DNA of 64,000 nucleotides from CBDBUR01 sp965212075 (GTDB lineage Bacteria > Pseudomonadota > Alphaproteobacteria > JAPOUT01 > G958296285), in assembly GCA_965212075.1 (NCBI GenBank), contig OZ243043.1:1302001-1366000 (forward strand), written 5' to 3'. Shown here in pieces: positions 52,231 to 61,175 of the stretch. Both the position numbers and the translations under genes were made by a program. How positions within the stretch are numbered: the first letter of the stretch is position 1; each line of letters opens with the position of its first letter. The notes under the pieces are model-generated. The model searched no databases. It saw only the letters and a program-made list of their open reading frames with translations, and was not told where the DNA came from.

Positions 52231-53103
52231 TTATAATTCCCCTGTCTGCTGCCAAAAGGCAGCACGCAAAGTATTGCTCATCAGACAAGCGACCGTCATC
52301 GGGCCGACGCCGCCGGGCACCGGCGTGATCGCACCAGCTATATCCACAGCCTCGTCAAAGGCGACATCGCCGATGAGTCGGGTGCGATCATTTTCCGTCT
52401 GGCGGTGAATACCGACATCAATGACAATCGCACCGGGCTTGATCCAATCGCCGCGCACGAGATGCGCACGCCCCGCCGCTGCCACAAGAAGATCAGCGCG
52501 GCGGCATAAGTCCGGCAAATTCTTTGTCCGCGAATGCGCAATCGTGATGGTGCAATTTTCGTGCAGCAACAATGAGGCCAAAGGACGCCCCACAAGAGAT
52601 GAGCGCCCGATGATGACCGCATCAAGGCCGGTTAAATCGCGCCGCGCCTGCTTGGCCAAAAGCACGCAACCGGCGGGCGTGCATGGCCGCAGACCCGCAA
52701 GGCCAAGTGCCAACCGGCCAGCATTAGCCGGAGTCAATCCGTCAACATCTTTTTGCGGGTCAATCGCCGCAAGAATTTTATCTTTGTCCAGATGAGCGGG
52801 CAGAGGTAATTGCACAAGAATTCCATGTATATTTTTATCTTCGTTCAATTTTTGGATATGCGCGCGCAGATCCGTCTGTGTGGTATTTTGCGGCAAGGCA
52901 ATGATCTGCGACGTCATGCCTAAAGTTTCGGCTTTTTTCTTTTTGGACTTGACATAGACTTGGCTTGCCGGATCATCGCCAACAAAGATGACCGCCAAGC
53001 TTGGCGCCACGCCAAATTTTTCCCGCAATCGTGATATATCTTTGGTGCAATCTTGGTAAATCAGCGCAGCGCGCTTCTTGCCATCAAGAAGCTGGGCGCT
53101 CAT
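52231..53103 (-). CDS. folD: Methylenetetrahydrofolate dehydrogenase / cyclohydrolase
   Basis: Bifunctional NADP enzyme interconverting methylene-, methenyl- and formyl-tetrahydrofolate. 290 residues. Tyr50 and Lys54 (YVKSK), QLPLPAH, KDVDGLTP, GRSSLVGRP, and the C-terminal TPVPGGVGPMT. Starts by an ATGA overlap with the YggT gene, an arrangement frequent in proteobacteria. Confidence 0.96.
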   Translation of the reverse strand: MSAQLLDGKKRAALIYQDCTKDISRLREKFGVAPSLAVIFVGDDPASQVYVKSKKKKAETLGMTSQIIALPQNTTQTDLRAHIQKLNEDKNIHGILVQLPLPAHLDKDKILAAIDPQKDVDGLTPANAGRLALGLAGLRPCTPAGCVLLAKQARRDLTGLDAVIIGRSSLVGRPLASLLLHENCTITIAHSRTKNLPDLCRRADLLVAAAGRAHLVRGDWIKPGAIVIDVGIHRQTENDRTRLIGDVAFDEAVDIAGAITPVPGGVGPMTVACLMSNTLRAAFWQQTGEL

Positions 53104-53399
53104 AGGGAGACCATCTGTGCATTAAAAAAAAGCTCGCGCAGAAGGTCATTGACGAACCAAAGCAATAGAATTAAAACGACCGGCGAAATATCAATGCCGC
53201 CAAGATCGGGCAGTACGCGGCGAATCGGGTATAATAAAGGCTCGGTGAGGCGGAATAGAACCAGCCTTATGGTCTGCACGGCGCGCGAATGCGTGTTGAC
53301 GATGTCAAAAGCCACCAGCCAGCTCATAATGGCGGCGGCGATCAAGATCAAAATGTAAATATCAATGATGTTATCAATAAGATAATAAAATGCGCTCAT
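53100..53399 (-). CDS. yggT: YggT family membrane protein
   Basis: 99 residues, two membrane segments (about 9-30 and 70-90), with the family block RLTEPLLYPIRRVLPDLGGIDISP (core LTEPLLYPIRR). Associated in bacteria and plastids with osmotic tolerance and distribution of membrane complexes. ATGA overlap with folD. A TATAAA stands about 20 bp before the ATG on the coding strand, a possible -10, but no good -35 is found. Confidence 0.88.
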   Translation of the reverse strand: MSAFYYLIDNIIDIYILILIAAAIMSWLVAFDIVNTHSRAVQTIRLVLFRLTEPLLYPIRRVLPDLGGIDISPVVLILLLWFVNDLLRELFFNAQMVSL

Positions 53400-53516
53400 G
53401 AGCGAGTTTTATACCCCCTTGAATATTCATGCAAGTTTCTTGCGTTAAAAATCATATCAGGGCATAAGATAAGACGATATATTGACCATATTTCATATAG
53501 GTTGAGGGAAATTTTT

Positions 53517-53592
<76 letters not shown>

Positions 53593-53628
53593 TTATCGCT
53601 CAACGAACGCCCAGATATTTCTTTGGGC

Positions 53629-53943
53629 TCAAGCGAGCTTCACCGCCGTGCCATTCACCGCGACAACAAGCATGCCGTCGTGAATCACTTGATAATCAAT
53701 ATCAACGCCGACAATCGCGTCAGCGCCCATTTCAACGGCGCGCGCCTCAAGCTCGGCAAAAGCCTCGCGGCGTCCTTGCGTGAGCGCCTTTTCATAGCTG
53801 GCCGCGCGACCGCCGACAATGTTGCGAATGGACGCAAAAAAATCACGAAAAACATTGACGCCCATCACCGTCTCACCGACAACAATGCCCAAATAGGCGC
53901 TAATCTGAACGCCTTCAATTTGATATGTCGTCGTGATGATCAT
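53629..53943 (-). CDS. ybjQ: YbjQ family (UPF0145) protein
   Basis: 104 residues, matching the small YbjQ/DUF74 family of pentameric proteins. Typical features are the N-terminal TTTYQIEGVQI segment, the middle GGRAASYEKALTQGRREAF (core GRAASYE), and MGADAIVGVDIDYQ. Function unknown; once proposed as heavy-metal binding. Its ATG overlaps the stop of the glutamine-amidotransferase-like gene (ATGA). Confidence 0.93.
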   Translation of the reverse strand: MIITTTYQIEGVQISAYLGIVVGETVMGVNVFRDFFASIRNIVGGRAASYEKALTQGRREAFAELEARAVEMGADAIVGVDIDYQVIHDGMLVVAVNGTAVKLA

Positions 53944-54677
53944 GGCCGCCCTCCCTCAGGCGCAAGCCAGATATGAAAAAATTTATCAAGCCAGCTTGTC
54001 ATCGCGCGATGATGCAGCATATATTCAGCCAAATGACTCCAATAAGGCCGCGCGCCCGGATGCTGCAAGCGGCTATCTTCGTCTTTATCGCGCGCCAGCC
54101 AGCGGCGGATCGTCCGAAAGTTCACCTCAGGGTGAAATTGCAGACCATAGGCGCGGCGGCGATTCCAAAAAGCTTGAACGGGAAAAAACTCGCTGCCGAC
54201 AGCCAGCATAGAAATGCTTTGATCATTTTGCGGCAGGCGAATGCCCTCGCGATGCCATTGATAGACCATCAAAGATGGTGAAAAAAGCTTTTCCCCATGA
54301 GAATTTTCCCCATGAGAGTTTTGATGCGCGCTGATCTTATAAAATCCGGCTTCCACCTGCCCCTGATTATTTTCCTGCACCGTGCCGCCGAAAACACGCG
54401 CGATCATTTGCGCACCCAAGCAAATGCCCAAAAGCGGCTTATTTTGTTTCAAAGCCTGTTCAACGAGCTGATATTCAGCAAGCAGATCAGCCGTTTCATC
54501 ATTAGCGCTTTGCGGGCCGCCAAAAATGACCAGCCCCTGATAATCATGCAAAGACGGCAGCACATCGCCAAAAACGGCGCAGCGCAGATCAAGCCTCATG
54601 CCGCGCGCCGCCAGTGCGCGCCCAACGAGGCCGGGATCGGTATTTTGACGGTGCACACAAGCGAGAATCTGATTCAT
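53940..54677 (-). CDS. Class I glutamine-amidotransferase-like protein
   Basis: 245 residues from MNQILACVHRQNTDPG. A 12-codon upstream extension of the frame would overlap the SDR gene. Triad: Cys86 (LGICLGAQ), His182 and Glu184 (FHPEV). Stand-alone GATase1 proteins of this shape act as gamma-glutamyl hydrolases or in unknown deamidations; there is no synthetase partner. A 15-bp duplication (54289-54318) encodes SHGEN repeats in a loop near residues 118-129. Confidence 0.85.
   Translation of the reverse strand: MNQILACVHRQNTDPGLVGRALAARGMRLDLRCAVFGDVLPSLHDYQGLVIFGGPQSANDETADLLAEYQLVEQALKQNKPLLGICLGAQMIARVFGGTVQENNQGQVEAGFYKISAHQNSHGENSHGEKLFSPSLMVYQWHREGIRLPQNDQSISMLAVGSEFFPVQAFWNRRRAYGLQFHPEVNFRTIRRWLARDKDEDSRLQHPGARPYWSHLAEYMLHHRAMTSWLDKFFHIWLAPEGGRP
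54289..54318. repeat. 15-bp duplication in the amidotransferase-like gene
   Basis: TTTTCCCCATGAGAA followed by TTTTCCCCATGAGAG, 14 of 15 identical. It produces the doubled NSHGE pentapeptide at an exposed loop, away from the catalytic residues. Confidence 0.9.
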
Positions 54678-54690
54678 AATTCTCGTTATA

Positions 54691-55455
54691 CTACATTGCG
54701 CTGATTCCGCCATCCACTTTCAACTCAGCGCCGGTCACAAATTTGGATTCGTCGCAGGCGAGATACAAAATCGCATAGGCAATGTCATCCGGCTCGCCGA
54801 TGCGCCCCAGCGGCACCTGACGCGCGAGCTTTTGAAACAGCTTATCTTGGCCGCCCGCAGCCCGCGCCGCCATGTTTTGAAGAATGGGCGTGTTGATGAA
54901 TGTCGGGTGCACAGAATTGCAGCGAATATCATAATTCTGGCGCGCACAATGCAAAGCCACCGATTTGGTCAGCAGCCATACCGCCGCTTTGGCCGCATTA
55001 TAGGCAGCCATATTATGGCCAGCGATCAGCCCCGCAATAGAAGAAATGTTGACAATCGCGCCGGGCGCATGGGGCCGCATTAGCGGCAGAGCATATTTAC
55101 AGCCTAAAAAAACGGAATCAGCGTCAACAGCCATCACATGCTTCCAGACTTCAAAGTCTGTCTCTTCCACCGTGCCACCGCCGCCAATACCCGCATTATT
55201 GACGAGAATGTTGATGCCATCCATCACGTCATTGGCTGCGGCCAAAGCCGTCTGCCATTGCTGCTCATCACAAACATCAAGAGCAACCGCATGAGCTTGG
55301 CTGCCAATATCTTGTGCAACCTTTTGCGCGCCCTCTTCATTGATGTCCGCGATGACGACGTGTGCGCCTTCGCGCGCAAAAAGATGCGCAGTCGCTTCGC
55401 CTAGACCCGAAGCCCCGCCGGTGATAAAAGCTTTTTTTCCGTCAACACGGCCCAT
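54691..55455 (-). CDS. Short-chain dehydrogenase/reductase
   Basis: Classical SDR, 254 residues. NAD(P) site TGGASGLGE (12-20), acidic Asp37 in the second strand suggesting NAD preference, NNAG, catalytic Ser139, Tyr152, Lys156 (YNAAK). Closest in form to 3-alpha/20-beta-hydroxysteroid and glucose dehydrogenase type oxidoreductases. Substrate unknown. Starts 7 bp after the YCF48 gene of the envelope cluster. Confidence 0.9.
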   Translation of the reverse strand: MGRVDGKKAFITGGASGLGEATAHLFAREGAHVVIADINEEGAQKVAQDIGSQAHAVALDVCDEQQWQTALAAANDVMDGINILVNNAGIGGGGTVEETDFEVWKHVMAVDADSVFLGCKYALPLMRPHAPGAIVNISSIAGLIAGHNMAAYNAAKAAVWLLTKSVALHCARQNYDIRCNSVHPTFINTPILQNMAARAAGGQDKLFQKLARQVPLGRIGEPDDIAYAILYLACDESKFVTGAELKVDGGISAM

Positions 55456-55462
55456 TCAAAAA

Positions 55463-56557
55463 TCAGCGCGATGTTTGACCAAGACGTATCTGCTGAATAC
55501 CGTCTTCACCAAAAAGAATGATATTATCATTCGCGCCTTCGGCCAAAGCTGCATAGCCTTTTCTCTCTTTGCGCGTGAAAGCGCGAAAGCTTTTGCCATT
55601 ATCACGACTGATGGCGAGCACACCATTGAGGCCGGTTAAAATGATCGCGCCATTAGAAAAGCGCAAGCCGTCCTGAAAAGATTGCTGCACTTTGCCCGTA
55701 TCAAGCTGACGCCATGAGCGCCCGTCATTATCAGAGCGCCAAACATTGCCGCGCATCCCATAGGCCAAAACCGAATTGCCCAGCGGGATCATGCCCCAGA
55801 AAGACCCGTTATATCCGGTGGTCAGCGCGCGAAACGTCCTGCCGCCATTGGTTGAGCGATAGACAGCGCCATATTCAGCCGCGACATAAAGATTGCCGTT
55901 TGACGTCTGGATGATGCCGTTCAAATTTGCCTCAAAAGGCTCGTAATCGTCATTAGGATCGGCGGGGTCTTCAAACTCATTTTTGACGAGCGCGGGAGGA
56001 AATGGCCGCCATTTCCAAGTTTTGCCGCCATCGCTAGTGGACAGCGCCTGCCCGAAGGCGCCCAGCGCGATGCCGCGATTATCATCACGAAAATGAACCG
56101 CGAGCAGAGGAATCAAACAATTATCGCGCTCTTTTTTGCCACCGCAATCGCTAGGCTCATCAGCAAACGCGCGCGCGCGATTAGCTGAATCCTCAATGTC
56201 AGGATCAATATGAATGAGAGTCCAATTTTCTCCGCCATCTTCTGTTTTTAAGATGACATTATCCTGCCCAACAGCATAGCCGATATTTTTGCTGGGAAAA
56301 TGAATCGCCGTGAGCGTTTGTGAAACCGGCACATGGCTCGCCTGCCGCCAAGTTTTCCCTTGATCATCCGAAAGCACAATATGGCCAAATGCGCCAACAG
56401 CAACAAGCCGCGTATCCGCTTTGGAGACATCAAGCAGCAATCTTTTAGAAACGATTTTGGAAGCCAGAGCCTGACGCGAAAACTCGCTCGCCGCCGCCTG
56501 GGGGGCGACGGCGAACAAGCAAAAGATGACAGTCAAGCAAAAGCTTTTTCTGTTCAT
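55463..56557 (-). CDS. YCF48 / BNR-repeat exported protein
   Basis: 364 residues. Signal peptide to about residue 23 (VAPQAAAS). Repeated Asp-box units SDDQGKTW, TEDGGENW, TSDGGKTW, STNGGRTF, SDNDGRSW and SRDNGKSF indicate a beta-propeller like YCF48/HCF136. Such genes occur beside DUF1329/DUF1302 genes in non-photosynthetic bacteria, where the name 'photosystem assembly factor' is misleading. Twelve bases separate it from DUF1329; no ribosome-binding site. Confidence 0.88.
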   Translation of the reverse strand: MNRKSFCLTVIFCLFAVAPQAAASEFSRQALASKIVSKRLLLDVSKADTRLVAVGAFGHIVLSDDQGKTWRQASHVPVSQTLTAIHFPSKNIGYAVGQDNVILKTEDGGENWTLIHIDPDIEDSANRARAFADEPSDCGGKKERDNCLIPLLAVHFRDDNRGIALGAFGQALSTSDGGKTWKWRPFPPALVKNEFEDPADPNDDYEPFEANLNGIIQTSNGNLYVAAEYGAVYRSTNGGRTFRALTTGYNGSFWGMIPLGNSVLAYGMRGNVWRSDNDGRSWRQLDTGKVQQSFQDGLRFSNGAIILTGLNGVLAISRDNGKSFRAFTRKERKGYAALAEGANDNIILFGEDGIQQIRLGQTSR

Positions 56558-56569
56558 TTGAAAGTTATT

Positions 56570-57940
56570 TTAGCGTTTGCCGAGACGGCGAATGGATGCC
56601 GGCGTATAGCGGCGAATATCCAATTCGTCGGCAAAATAGTTCAGCCCGTCAGTATTGTTGCGCAGAGCGAGCGCGACATAGCGGCCAGCCTGCAAGTCAT
56701 AGACGACTTCACCTGATCCGCCGCACAGAGGCACTTCATAAAATTGCACTTGACGCATTTCCTGAACGCGCCACATTTCACCGCGGCTGTCATAGAGTTC
56801 AGTGGTTGCGATGCGCCATGCATCTTCATCAATGTGCTTGACGCGGCGCGAATAGACATGACGCGCGGTCGGTTTGAGTGTAGCTTCAATTGTCCAAACG
56901 CGATGGAGCTCATAGCGGGCATATTGCTGGTTGAGGTGGCGCGGCGTGAGCAGTTTGTTGATCGGTGCCAGCGCGGTCTGGAAATTATTGTAAGAGATGA
57001 TTCGGTTGGATTTACCGAGGACAGTCCAGTTATATCTGTCGGGCGCGCCATTATATCCGTCAAAGCTGTCGGAAGTGGATAGCGCGTCGGAGTTGGTGCC
57101 CGGATTGTCATAGGCGATATTCGGGGCGCGGCGCACACGGCGTGTTCCTGGGGAATATTGCCATGCTTTGCGCGGCTCTTTGGCGCGATTGAGGCTTTCG
57201 TGCACGAGGATCACCGATCCTGCGGAACGCGCTGGCGCGATGGTGTTGGCGATATAATAGATGGAGATGTTGTTCAGACCTTCGGCGCGTTTTTTGGCGG
57301 GGTCGGACCATTGCAGGATGGCCTCGTCCTGAACGGTGATGCCTGTCCAAGCGCCGGACGCGGAAGGCGCGGCGGCGGTGAATTCGCGCGTAACCTTAAA
57401 GGAGCGATAGCGCAAAGTATGGTTCCAGATCATTTCCAGCGCACTGTTGGGGATAGGGAATGGCGTACCCATAATGCCTTCGGAGACGCCATTGCCGCTG
57501 CCGACCAATTGGCTCACACGGGCGTTGCGCTTATTGGATTCTTGGACGAATTTGGGATTGGTGCAAGCGCGGCGCGATTTATAGACCGGCATGGAGAAGG
57601 TATCATAAGTTTCAAGCATCTTTTTATAGCCATCGGTGAGCTGGGCGCTATATTTGCGCATATTGCCCGGGGTGATGGTGTAGAGGGGCTTGTCGCTGGC
57701 GAAGGGATCGGCGTGGGGTTTTCCGGAGCCGGGTCGCCAATTGACGCCGCGCGGGATTCCGGCGAGTCCGCCTGTCCAGGAGGGGATGGAGCCGGAACCG
57801 GCTTTTTCAGCGCCGATGGGCGTGAGATCGCGGCCAAGTCGAGCGGCTTGTGAAGCGGGCACTTCGGCGTAGGCTGTGCTGGCGAGCACCAGCCCTGCGA
57901 TAAGTGCAGTTGAAAAGGTGATTTTTGTATAAGCTTTCAT
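56570..57940 (-). CDS. DUF1329 exported protein (LolB-like fold)
   Basis: 456 residues. Signal peptide to about residue 25 (ASTAYAEVP). The mature protein shows the family's ARLGRDLTPIGAE, SGSIPSWTGG, LEMIWNHTLRY and GYNGAPDRYNW segments. DUF1329 proteins are periplasmic and usually next to a DUF1302 outer-membrane protein. A lipid- or hydrocarbon-binding role is inferred from context. AGGAGG lies 8 bases before the ATG. Confidence 0.92.
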   Translation of the reverse strand: MKAYTKITFSTALIAGLVLASTAYAEVPASQAARLGRDLTPIGAEKAGSGSIPSWTGGLAGIPRGVNWRPGSGKPHADPFASDKPLYTITPGNMRKYSAQLTDGYKKMLETYDTFSMPVYKSRRACTNPKFVQESNKRNARVSQLVGSGNGVSEGIMGTPFPIPNSALEMIWNHTLRYRSFKVTREFTAAAPSASGAWTGITVQDEAILQWSDPAKKRAEGLNNISIYYIANTIAPARSAGSVILVHESLNRAKEPRKAWQYSPGTRRVRRAPNIAYDNPGTNSDALSTSDSFDGYNGAPDRYNWTVLGKSNRIISYNNFQTALAPINKLLTPRHLNQQYARYELHRVWTIEATLKPTARHVYSRRVKHIDEDAWRIATTELYDSRGEMWRVQEMRQVQFYEVPLCGGSGEVVYDLQAGRYVALALRNNTDGLNYFADELDIRRYTPASIRRLGKR

Positions 57941-58023
57941 CTTTGTTCCCTCCTAAGAATTAAGCGCGGACATCTAATAGTCTATTGGCGTAAGCTGGGG
58001 CGTGTCAAGCGGGTATTTTCCGA

Positions 58024-60744
58024 TTAAAACGCATAAGAAATGTTGAATGAGAATGCATCATTGCCTGAATTGGCGTTGTAGTCACCGCTGCCGACATCAA
58101 AGAAAGCGACATAACCTGCGGTCATTGTCCAAGTATTCTGGAAATTGGCTTGCAAAGACCAGTTCACCGTCAAAGTGTCCTCGCGCCAGCTATTGACCGG
58201 CGAAGGCGTGTTGCCTCTGACGCCATGGCGAACAGCCATTTGAGGCCGCAACCGCCATGCGGTGCCGAACACATTGTTGTAGTCCATGAAGGCCAAAACC
58301 GTATAGCCCATTGAGACTTCATCCGGTGTGCATTCTTGATTGCCCAAGCCATCTAGTCCGAGAATGCCGCCGAGCGGCAATTCGGTGCCAGAGCGCGTAA
58401 TGCAATGTAGCGAAGGACCTTGAAGATTAGCTGCGCCGCGCGCGGAGGCGGCTGACGGCACACCGCTGAAAGCAACGAGGTTATATTCGACGAGGACCAC
58501 CGCTTGATCAGCCCGCAAGAAACCAACGACCGGGTTGGAATTATTGTAAAGCGCCGTTGTGCCAACAATGTAATTGAACATATCAAGCTCAAGATGAGAG
58601 ACCGGTTGATAAGCAGAATCAGGATCGGTTGCCAAAAGAGCTACATTGCTAACATTTGCTGTCGTGCAATTTCCCTGAGTGGCCATGCCATTAAGTGCGA
58701 CAGCCACGGGGCCAAGCCCCCAATGGATGCATTGCGACCAGTAGACCGCAATGATCTGCTCGGTGACATCAACCTGCACAGGCTGGTTAGGCCGCCAGGA
58801 AAATTCGCTCTGCAACCCCCATTCCAGCCATGGGATCGTCGTATTGAAGCTGAATCCGATAACTTTGATGTTTTCAGGATAATAAAAATCAAGCTCTATA
58901 TTGCCCTGCAAAGTGATATTTTCTGAACCAACACTCGGCAAGCCACCAGCAGGGGTATTGGTCGCCAACATTGGCCTCAATTCATCCGGGGTCACTCTGA
59001 TGTTATCATAAACTGCGCAAACGGCATCAAACAGCGAAAGAGCATTATTTGCAACCACAAGCGTATCATCTCCGCTCCGCACACGCGCAAATTGCTGCAC
59101 ACCTTCTATACCACCGGGGAAATGCCGCGGGTCAATTTCATAGCCATCATTGCCTTGTAGCATCGCGATCGCTCCAAGGGTTCCCCTAGCAAGCATGGCA
59201 CCGCCAATCTGAGTTGCAGTTATCCCCGGCGGCGGATTCGCCAGATCAAGGCTTGCCAAGGTAGCACCGCCACCAGCACAACCCAGGCCTGTCAACGCTT
59301 GAGTAGTGGCTGGACTCGTACCATCTTGAACAGCAAGTGTGATCGTTGGCCTGCCTGCTGATTTATACTGGACATAAGGCACACGCGCATGGACATTTTG
59401 ATAGGAAAAATTGAATTCAATGCCGGGCAACGCAAAACCATCTTCCATGAAGCCGCCCATCATCGCGCCCATTGGCGGAAGGATATAAAGGCTGTCAACA
59501 TAATAGCTGAGCTGAACGCCCCATTGGCCTTGATCATCGGCACTAGTGAAGTTGACCCGCGAAGTGTTAAGCTCACCCAATTGTAGCCGCCATTGTTCGG
59601 CGGTTAGGCGGTCAAACTCGTAAAAAGGATTGGCATAATGGACAGGAGTGCTCAATCTAGTGACATCACTGTTCTCTAGGCAATCAATCTGCGATGGTGC
59701 AACCGCGCTGAAGGCATCGTCACCGGCAAGCTCGCAATTGCGGCGGGTAGAGCTTGTCGTAGACGAGCCGGTCAGCCACAAAAAGCCGCCCTGCGGACTG
59801 CCGGGATTGCTGATATCATTGGTTGCCGTCGGCGAGCCGCCGACATCTAGATTCCAAATGGAGTGATGAAATTGGTAATAGGCATCCAGACCGATATCAA
59901 AAGGCAGGCCAATGGAGCCATAGACCATATATTCAGGCTGGATAATTTCTCTGATTTCTGCGCCCGCGCGCCGTGCTGACGGCACATCAATGACAATGCT
60001 CGCCGCAATGCCGTTCAGCGCAAAGGTCGATTCACCCCAATTATTGGCGGTCAATTTACCGACACGCAGATTAAACGGCAGTTCGCCGATGAAGCTGCCC
60101 AAAGGAATATCGCCATCCCAAGAGAAATAGCCATCTAGGATTTTGATGTCGCGGCCCAGCTCGCGCTTGGCAGCATCATCCGGCCCAACGCGCTCGTAAA
60201 AGGAGCCATCGCGCAAGACGGGGTCGGCATAGGCTTGAATGCGCGCAAAGACGGTGAAATCACCCAATCTGGTGGAGAGATCAGCCTGCATATCAGTCAG
60301 AATTTTAAGGGTCAAAGCGGTGAGGTCGCCTTTGTCAAAGTTGAGGTGGCCATCATCCTGATTTTGATTGCCAGCAAAGTTTTTATCGTCCGCATTCTTA
60401 AATCGCGCTATTCTAGGAACACCAGTTGCCAGAGGGTCCGTGGCCTGCGGGAGCGTAACCAAACAACCCACCTGTCCAAAATTTGTTGCGCCGCAAGCAG
60501 GAAGATCTCTGACATAATCAAAACCGCCATTGGCCGAAGATATCCAGGCTTGATCCCGACTCTTCGTGCGGACGGCAACACCCACAGACATTATAGTATC
60601 AACAGCCAAATTGATCTCACCGATGGCCGTATCCATTTTCGCAGTGACCGCTTTGGCGTCATCAACACCTGCCGCCATTCCCAATGTGGCAAAAAATGCC
60701 GCAAATGCTGTCGTGCGAACGAAAAAACGCTGGATTGTGTGCAT
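58024..60744 (-). CDS. DUF1302 outer-membrane protein
   Basis: 906 residues, on the long side for the family. Signal peptide to about residue 32 (MAAGVDDAKA). The rest has amphipathic strands rich in aromatic girdles, and ends in FSFNISYAF with a terminal Phe, the C-terminal signature of outer-membrane beta-barrels. Segments LRVGKLTANNWGES and IIQPEYMVYGSIGLPFDIGLDAYYQF (core GLPFDIGLDAYYQF) are DUF1302-like. GGGGAG is 7-8 bases before the ATG. Heads the cluster with DUF1329 and YCF48. The usual RND/MMPL transporter partner is not in the window. Confidence 0.9.
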   Translation of the reverse strand: MHTIQRFFVRTTAFAAFFATLGMAAGVDDAKAVTAKMDTAIGEINLAVDTIMSVGVAVRTKSRDQAWISSANGGFDYVRDLPACGATNFGQVGCLVTLPQATDPLATGVPRIARFKNADDKNFAGNQNQDDGHLNFDKGDLTALTLKILTDMQADLSTRLGDFTVFARIQAYADPVLRDGSFYERVGPDDAAKRELGRDIKILDGYFSWDGDIPLGSFIGELPFNLRVGKLTANNWGESTFALNGIAASIVIDVPSARRAGAEIREIIQPEYMVYGSIGLPFDIGLDAYYQFHHSIWNLDVGGSPTATNDISNPGSPQGGFLWLTGSSTTSSTRRNCELAGDDAFSAVAPSQIDCLENSDVTRLSTPVHYANPFYEFDRLTAEQWRLQLGELNTSRVNFTSADDQGQWGVQLSYYVDSLYILPPMGAMMGGFMEDGFALPGIEFNFSYQNVHARVPYVQYKSAGRPTITLAVQDGTSPATTQALTGLGCAGGGATLASLDLANPPPGITATQIGGAMLARGTLGAIAMLQGNDGYEIDPRHFPGGIEGVQQFARVRSGDDTLVVANNALSLFDAVCAVYDNIRVTPDELRPMLATNTPAGGLPSVGSENITLQGNIELDFYYPENIKVIGFSFNTTIPWLEWGLQSEFSWRPNQPVQVDVTEQIIAVYWSQCIHWGLGPVAVALNGMATQGNCTTANVSNVALLATDPDSAYQPVSHLELDMFNYIVGTTALYNNSNPVVGFLRADQAVVLVEYNLVAFSGVPSAASARGAANLQGPSLHCITRSGTELPLGGILGLDGLGNQECTPDEVSMGYTVLAFMDYNNVFGTAWRLRPQMAVRHGVRGNTPSPVNSWREDTLTVNWSLQANFQNTWTMTAGYVAFFDVGSGDYNANSGNDAFSFNISYAF

Positions 60745-60798
60745 GGTGCTTCTCCCCTGAATTTCCCCAAAATGACGGCCTTATGACCGCAGATATGC

Positions 60799-60827
60799 AT
60801 TTCATAGAAAAAAGATATCCTTGTCAA
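60799..60827 (-). promoter_or_regulatory. Putative promoter of the DUF1302 cluster
   Basis: Perfect TTGACA on the coding strand (plus 60822-60827). The -10 is less clear: TGAAAT at a 17-base spacer (60799-60804) or TATGAA at 15 (60801-60806). It lies 55-83 bp before the DUF1302 ATG. Confidence 0.5.
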
Positions 60828-60878
60828 GAGCATTTTTTGATTTTTATGTTTTTTCTTTTAGAAAAGATGGAAAAATTA

Positions 60879-60954
60879 TGGTGCCGCTGGGGTGACTCGA
60901 ACACCCGACCTACGCATTACGAATGCGCCGCTCTACCAGCTGAGCTACAGCGGC
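60879..60954 (-). tRNA. tRNA-Thr (anticodon CGT)
   Basis: 76 bases with encoded CCA. Acceptor GCCGCTG / CAGCGGC, D-arm GCTC-AGCTGGTA-GAGC, anticodon stem GCGCA / TGCGT with loop TTCGTAA (anticodon CGT reads ACG), T-arm CGGGT-GTTCGAGT-CACCC pattern. The 5' end is five bases after the hemY stop, so it may be cut from the heme-operon transcript. Confidence 0.97.
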
Positions 60955-60959
60955 TCGCT

Positions 60960-61175
60960 TTAAGCCTTCCTCATAAACACGCCCAACAAGCGGCGCAATA
61001 GCAATAAAGCTCCGATCGCCAGCGCGATCAGCGCGATCAGCGCCGCCACCGACATATCAACCTGCCAGCCCAGCCAGCGCAGGGAAAGCGCCCCCGGATC
61101 CTCCGCCAGCGCGGCTGCGCAAATGCCGCCCAATATCGCCAAAAGCAATATCCATGTGATTCGCGCCCAGATCAT
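60960..61175 (-). CDS. hemY: HemY reduced to its N-terminal membrane domain
   Basis: 71 residues from MIWARITWILLLAILGG, starting by an ATGA overlap with the mic60 stop. The longer open frame upstream is a shadow of mic60. Two membrane helices (about 5-27, 40-62) around an ALSLRWLGWQVDMSVA segment match the HemY N-terminal domain, whose usual 'I-T-x-Y-x-V-E-T-S' turn it preserves. Family proteins are about 400 residues with TPR repeats; here the gene stops after the second helix and the tRNA follows at once. Either a natural truncated form or a decayed gene. Confidence 0.75.
   Translation of the reverse strand: MIWARITWILLLAILGGICAAALAEDPGALSLRWLGWQVDMSVAALIALIALAIGALLLLRRLLGVFMRKA

Noticed and set aside
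52214..52245. AT-only inverted repeat between argG and folD as terminator
   Set aside because: Stem is seven A-T pairs with a ten-base loop and no T-run; too weak to call.
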